64,000 bases of DNA, taken from Macrobrachium rosenbergii. Its lineage: Eukaryota > Arthropoda > Malacostraca > Decapoda > Palaemonidae. Below are positions 51,183-64,000 of the stretch, in pieces. The stretch lies in the NCBI RefSeq assembly GCF_040412425.1, contig NC_089744.1, positions 21,947,501-22,011,500 on the forward strand, read 5' to 3'. The notes under the pieces were generated by a model that had not been told where the DNA came from, searched no databases, and saw only the letters and a program-made list of their open reading frames with translations. The stretch's first letter is position 1. Every line of letters starts with the position of its first letter. Both the position numbers and the translations under genes were made by a program.

Positions 51183-52490
51183 ATTTAGTCATTATGAAAT
51201 GAAATTTATGTGGCAAAGGCTTAACCCAGACATAAACTATGCAATCGGAATCCATAGCAGAACAATCAGAAAGATGTTCAGTCCTCTTAAAGGACATGCA
51301 CAAATCTTAGAGTACCTTCAATAGTACGATATTTTTTGTTTAATGATAATTACTTATTATAATAGATAGCAAGAAACCACGGGGGAATTAAAATGGACCA
51401 TTTAAGTGCAAAAGAGAAGCTTCTCTAAGATTCAATTAATATGAAAAAAGAACCGATAGACAGATTCTTAGAACGTATACACTGATCCATTGCAGGAAAA
51501 TTTGGATTCAATAATAAGTCCAACGTCAGTGGAAAATAATTTTCTACTTGCTTTCATGACGAAGTCAGAGTAAGAATTCAACTAAACGGTGATTAAATAC
51601 AGAGCTTAAATGTCATGGCCGATTTGTAAAGCTGGACAGATCAGTGTCGAGAGAGAAAACCATAAACCTATTATGTACCACCCTGTAGAGTCCCTGTATC
51701 TTTCTGCACATACGTATACAGTATGTTGTATAGAGTGACAAACGTTCATTATCCGCAGACTCCGGTACACGCACACACACACACACACTGTAATATATTT
51801 ATGGACACAAATTGAGTTTTATAAGTATAAAACAATTTTTTTCGTTATGCGATAGTAGTAAAAGTCTATTTTATTTTATACCCATCGCATGTGGGTCATT
51901 ACTACTTAGAATTTCGAATATTGAGGCAAATATTTTTTTTTTTTTATCTAGAAGGATAACCAGTTATGTGAGTAAGTGAAGGTGCTCCTTGTTTCTTCGA
52001 TGCCGTGGCTTCAAACTAACGTGGCAACTTAACAGATGTAGGAAAAACAGGATTTTATAGATGTTTTCCTCGCGATACAAAGTTCATGCCACAATACGTA
52101 CAACGTGGCAAGCATACCTTATACACTAGAATAAGTCTTTATTCTCTTTTTAACGAATATGTTTTTATGACATTCAGTTTAAAGTTATTTAATCTTAATA
52201 AGCACAGGTTATATTTACAAGTTTCTAATATCATTTTTGTTTTGTTTACTCAAGTGACAGTCCTCGGTTGACAAGTAATTTAGCTACTGAAAGGAGTCAA
52301 TAATCATTAAGTAATGTTTCTCACCATGAGCGAATACGTTTGCGCGTGCCGTTTTTAAATATTAGAGCCTCCTGGAAAATACAGTGCCTGTTAATAATAG
52401 AATATTAGATATTTGGTGGTAAAGTGGAGTTTATATTTAAATCAAAGCATAAAACAATGATGATTAAGGAAAGATAACATCATTGTTTGT
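51180..52490. other. Upstream region of QSOX, nothing coding
   Basis: No exon or repeat family was recognised. The QSOX promoter should lie in the last few hundred bases; an ATTGG (CCAAT) and TCAGTCAGT initiator-like stretch occur at about 52550-52570, just ahead of the start codon. Confidence 0.4.
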
Positions 52491-52585
52491 CCCCGCACAG
52501 ATAAAGATTAAGCGACACTACTGTCTCACTCAGGGCGGTGGATGAGAACGTGATTGGGGAATCAGTCAGTTGACATTTGAGCACC

Positions 52586-60742
<8,157 letters not shown>

Positions 60743-63461
60743 GTAAGAAGAGCAAGTTGTTTCAAGTCATAGATCACAGTACGTGGTTTATTCTAGAGAG
60801 TTCTTATTTTTTCCATTATGTGAATGCTTTATGTGAATGCTTTACTTAAAGATATTCGTTTTCGTACATTATGCAAAATCCCAGAAATTTCATTGAACCG
60901 TAGGAGAAAAAAAAGATCAGCTGGCTCTGGTAGGTAAGCACACACACATGCATAAGGTCCCTCAGGTTCCCAGTGGTTAACTGAATCACTGCTTGTATAG
61001 TCTGAACCAATAAGTCAGGAGGTGGGCACTTTTGGTTTTAGTAACTGATTGATGTCGAAAAAAATTATTCTTATTTAAGAAATATTTGTTTCATTTCATG
61101 CTTTTGGTAATCGAGCTTTGTTCTGCTTTTTCTTTTATGGTAACAAGGACCATCTCTGATCAGTCTAGATGCCTTCCTGAGAGATGTCTAGTTTCATCTC
61201 TTCCAAATATCACCATGGAAATTAACAGATAATCTTCTTCCCTTGCACCAAATTAGCGATCTGAGTTTTCTCACAACCTATGCTTTGCAAAGGCATCTCG
61301 ATTTGATTTTGCACAGCCCTGCCAAGTGCCAGACTTCTTTTGCTTTCACGAGAGATGTGATGCAGAGATATGTTTCGTCAAATCCTTTGGAAAAGAGAGT
61401 AAGGAACCTAAAATTTAAAGGGAACCTTTGTTAGGGAAGGTAATGCATGGCTGAACGTGATGAAACAGTATGTGCACTTGGAACTTAATTAAACTGACAA
61501 AGAAGAATATCTTCTGAAACAGAAATATGTCCTGCTGTAACTACCAGGCCAAAGGATTCGAGAAAAACGTATCTCCACATCACATCTCTCTGGAAAGCAA
61601 AAGAATCTTGGCCAAAAATCAAATCAGTGCTGAGATTCCTGTAAAGGGCACGGGTTGTTAGAAAACTCAGAACTTATGCATGATAAACTAATAAGTGCAC
61701 TTGATGATCTGCCTGATCTACTGTATAGTGAACTATGGAAAGGCTCAAATAAGAAGTCTCTCTAAACTGTGTGGAAAGTGAAGAAACAGGCTGTAATCAT
61801 CTAGACTGATCAGAGGTCTTCTTGACCAGACAAGAAATGCAGAAAGAAACTTGTTTACTTAAATTGTGAGATGTTGTACCAAAATCCGAGCAAAAGCAAG
61901 ATGTATGGTACTTTAGTTAAAGTTAGCCATGAGAAAGCTGCCTTTAGGGGAAGACTGAGAAGATACTTGCACCAGAGACTCAGTGAAGAAAATCTTACCT
62001 CAGAACGAAGCGAGATCCCATCAAGGAAGCTGAAAGAATTTGAGAAGCAGTTCCTAATAAATTGCTGAATAAACATAAACATGAAAGATGCACATCTACG
62101 AGAACTTACAGGGCCTCTGGAAAAGACCGGTGCCACCTGCAGGGGTTCCCCAGTGCATAATAAAACATTAATCCTCTAGACTGCAATGGCTGTTAGCTCT
62201 GATCAATGAATCTAAACCAAATTGTTAAGACTGGTTGCCTAAACAGTGCCAGACAGTCATCCCACAATTATAAGGCTTCGTAAAGTAAGTAACCAAACTA
62301 AGGGATACTAGACCTGTTTTTGCTTACTGGGGAAGTTTGCTACTATGAGCACTTTATACAATGATATGGGATAAGCTGCGTTGTTTCCTCTAGTTGAAAA
62401 GGTGATAATTGCTAGGCACATGTTCACGAGTTAGAATGTTGTCAGAATGCTGACTGCAATAAGCTTGTAGACCTTAGAAGAGAGATGAAATGTCACTACT
62501 TGAAAAAAAGACAAGATTTGATATAGATCTTAGTGTTCAAGATACTGAATGTGATAATACTGTGGATATCTCTTAAAATCAATCCACCAAAAGGGAGAAA
62601 GAAGCATTTTTAGAAGTGAAAATTATACGAGGGATGGAAGAGGGAATGTGGGGCAAGAATGTGGAGGTAGAAAAGGCAATAGGGATTACTGGTAGGTGGT
62701 GGATTTAATGTCTGTTTACTTAGAGAGATTAGGAACTTATACTAAAGGAGCAGGATGCATTTCCAGATAGACTGTGTCACACAGGGGAAAGCATGACTTG
62801 AGAAAAGTGCTAGGTAAATTGCATTTTGATGTAGCTTAGGTTTCAATATTGTAAATTCAGACACGCAAATGAAAATATAAATAAAACTGCACAGTAATGT
62901 GGAGGAATGTTTAAAGTCAGGTTTTGATCATTAGTATTAGTATTAACTTTTAAGTCATGAATATGTTGTACAGGATATAGCAAGTAGATAATAAATAAAG
63001 TTTAATATCATTTACCTTTTAATATGATATAACTTTATGCAAATACACCATTGGATGAATACATTGCATCTGAGGGAGGCTGGTCTGGCCATGAATGACT
63101 TCCTGTTTTTCCACTGATGAGTTGCTTCCTTATTTGTGTGCATGACGGCACACAGTGAATACTGTAATCAACGTCATATTTCTATATACCCTTTTGTTAT
63201 TTAGATTTCAGTAGGTTGAGACAGGAATATGCTTGCTAGGGATAAGGGAAGGGCTGATTTATTATGTTGAATATAAACAAAATCATATATTTTAGGCTTT
63301 TTAATAGTGGTTGGTTAAAACTACTCATATCTACCAACTGTTAAGTTAGGACTGCTTGGTTTTTATTTAGCATTAAAGGATAAAAAAATCAAAGTCAAGC
63401 TTATTCCATTATCTTAGTAACTTTAGCAAGACATGAAAATGTTTATACATATAAAGCAGAT
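60743..63461. other. QSOX intron 5 (start), no further exon identified
   Basis: No segment resembles the expected continuation of QSOX. A short inverted repeat (CTCTGATCAGTCTAGATG near 61153-61170 and its complement near 61798-61815) brackets about 660 bp that may be a transposon remnant. Open frames at 61243-61434 and 61871-62068 are unrecognised. Confidence 0.45.

Positions 63462-63558
<97 letters not shown>
63462..63558. repeat. (CT)n microsatellite
   Basis: About 48 perfect CT units, the longest CT array in the window. Confidence 0.97.
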
Positions 63559-63559
<1 letters not shown>

Positions 63560-64000
63560 AAGGAGCTACAAATAGTTCTGGAATGAAATTTATTAAATAT
63601 AGGTAAATACAGTACAATCAGATAGCTGAAGATGATCTTTATAAACACGTGATAGCAAAAAATCAGTAAGAAAAAAGTTTACATAGAAAATTGGCTAATT
63701 GCTTGTGTAATCTAAGGAATTGCAGTAGCTGCTGTAGGGTGCTTGAGGGTCAGCCTTAATTTTTCATGCAAACCCATTTTGTTTAACAGGCAAAAGAGCA
63801 GTGTGGGACCAGGAACTTTTATGTTTTCATATAATTAACTTACCAAGTAATTATATAGCTATACTTTCCACCTGTGCGGCAGCTTAGATTTTTAGACACA
63901 GATGCAGGCGAGTGATCAGCCTCTGTTTTTTCATGGTTATGATCTAATAGAAGCAAATCCTGCCCTCTCTCTAGAAACGGGAGAGAGGGCTGGGCAGTAA
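63559..64000. other. QSOX intron continuation
   Basis: No exon was established. A TTTGTTTAACAG acceptor-like site at 63790 could join in phase, but the reading that follows does not resemble QSOX and stops after about 30 codons. Confidence 0.4.

Noticed and set aside
63791..63892. Candidate QSOX exon 6 after TTTGTTTAACAG
   Set aside because: Phase would fit, but the encoded residues do not resemble QSOX and a stop follows after about 30 codons.

Overview
This is a eukaryotic genomic window, almost certainly from a decapod crustacean. The evidence is short exons separated by long introns, GT-AG splice sites, very dense (CT)n, (TA)n and (CA)n microsatellites, a tRNA-derived SINE and other dispersed repeats of a kind I associate with decapods, and protein sequences closest in style to arthropod families. 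There are no prokaryotic features. I assembled three protein-coding genes by following splice phase exon to exon; every junction keeps the frame.

Gene 1 (minus, 9267 to 3205, six coding exons found) is a major-facilitator sugar transporter of the Tret1/GLUT type, missing only a short 5' coding piece. Gene 2 (minus, 35230 to 20814, ten coding exons, 426 residues, complete) is a kynurenine/alpha-aminoadipate aminotransferase (AADAT-like), a PLP enzyme of tryptophan and lysine breakdown. Gene 3 (plus, 52586 to 60742, five exons, then running off the window) is the N-terminal half of a quiescin sulfhydryl oxidase (QSOX), a secretory-pathway disulfide-forming enzyme. The three are unrelated neighbours and do not form a pathway.

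Layout: 1-2500 holds a broken THAP-domain pseudogene, a 1.68 kb palindrome and a second transposase-like fragment. 3205-9267 is the transporter with a tRNA-derived SINE and two inverted-repeat elements in its introns. 9.3-20 kb is intergenic with microsatellites, MITEs, an LTR-like fragment and an E2F/CRE-like cluster. 20.0-35.2 kb is the aminotransferase, heavily invaded by transposons. 32.7-38.6 kb carries an LTR-like element, CRE/heat-shock-like modules, a dead non-LTR retrotransposon and a CRE/TATA promoter-like block. 38.6-52.5 kb is repeat-rich intergenic DNA. 52.6-64 kb is QSOX and its introns.

The most notable observations are these. (1) A hAT-like transposon inserted exactly at the aminotransferase stop codon, which sits inside the target-site duplication. 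(2) Three more insertions lie within about 20 bp of aminotransferase splice sites; one supplies the +5 base of a splice donor. (3) A four-copy repeat family has a long central hairpin with two paired (compensatory-looking) changes in one copy. (4) Tandem modules near 34 kb combine a CRE with a canonical heat-shock element. (5) A large palindrome is flanked by fragments that look like the two ends of a P-element/THAP transposase.
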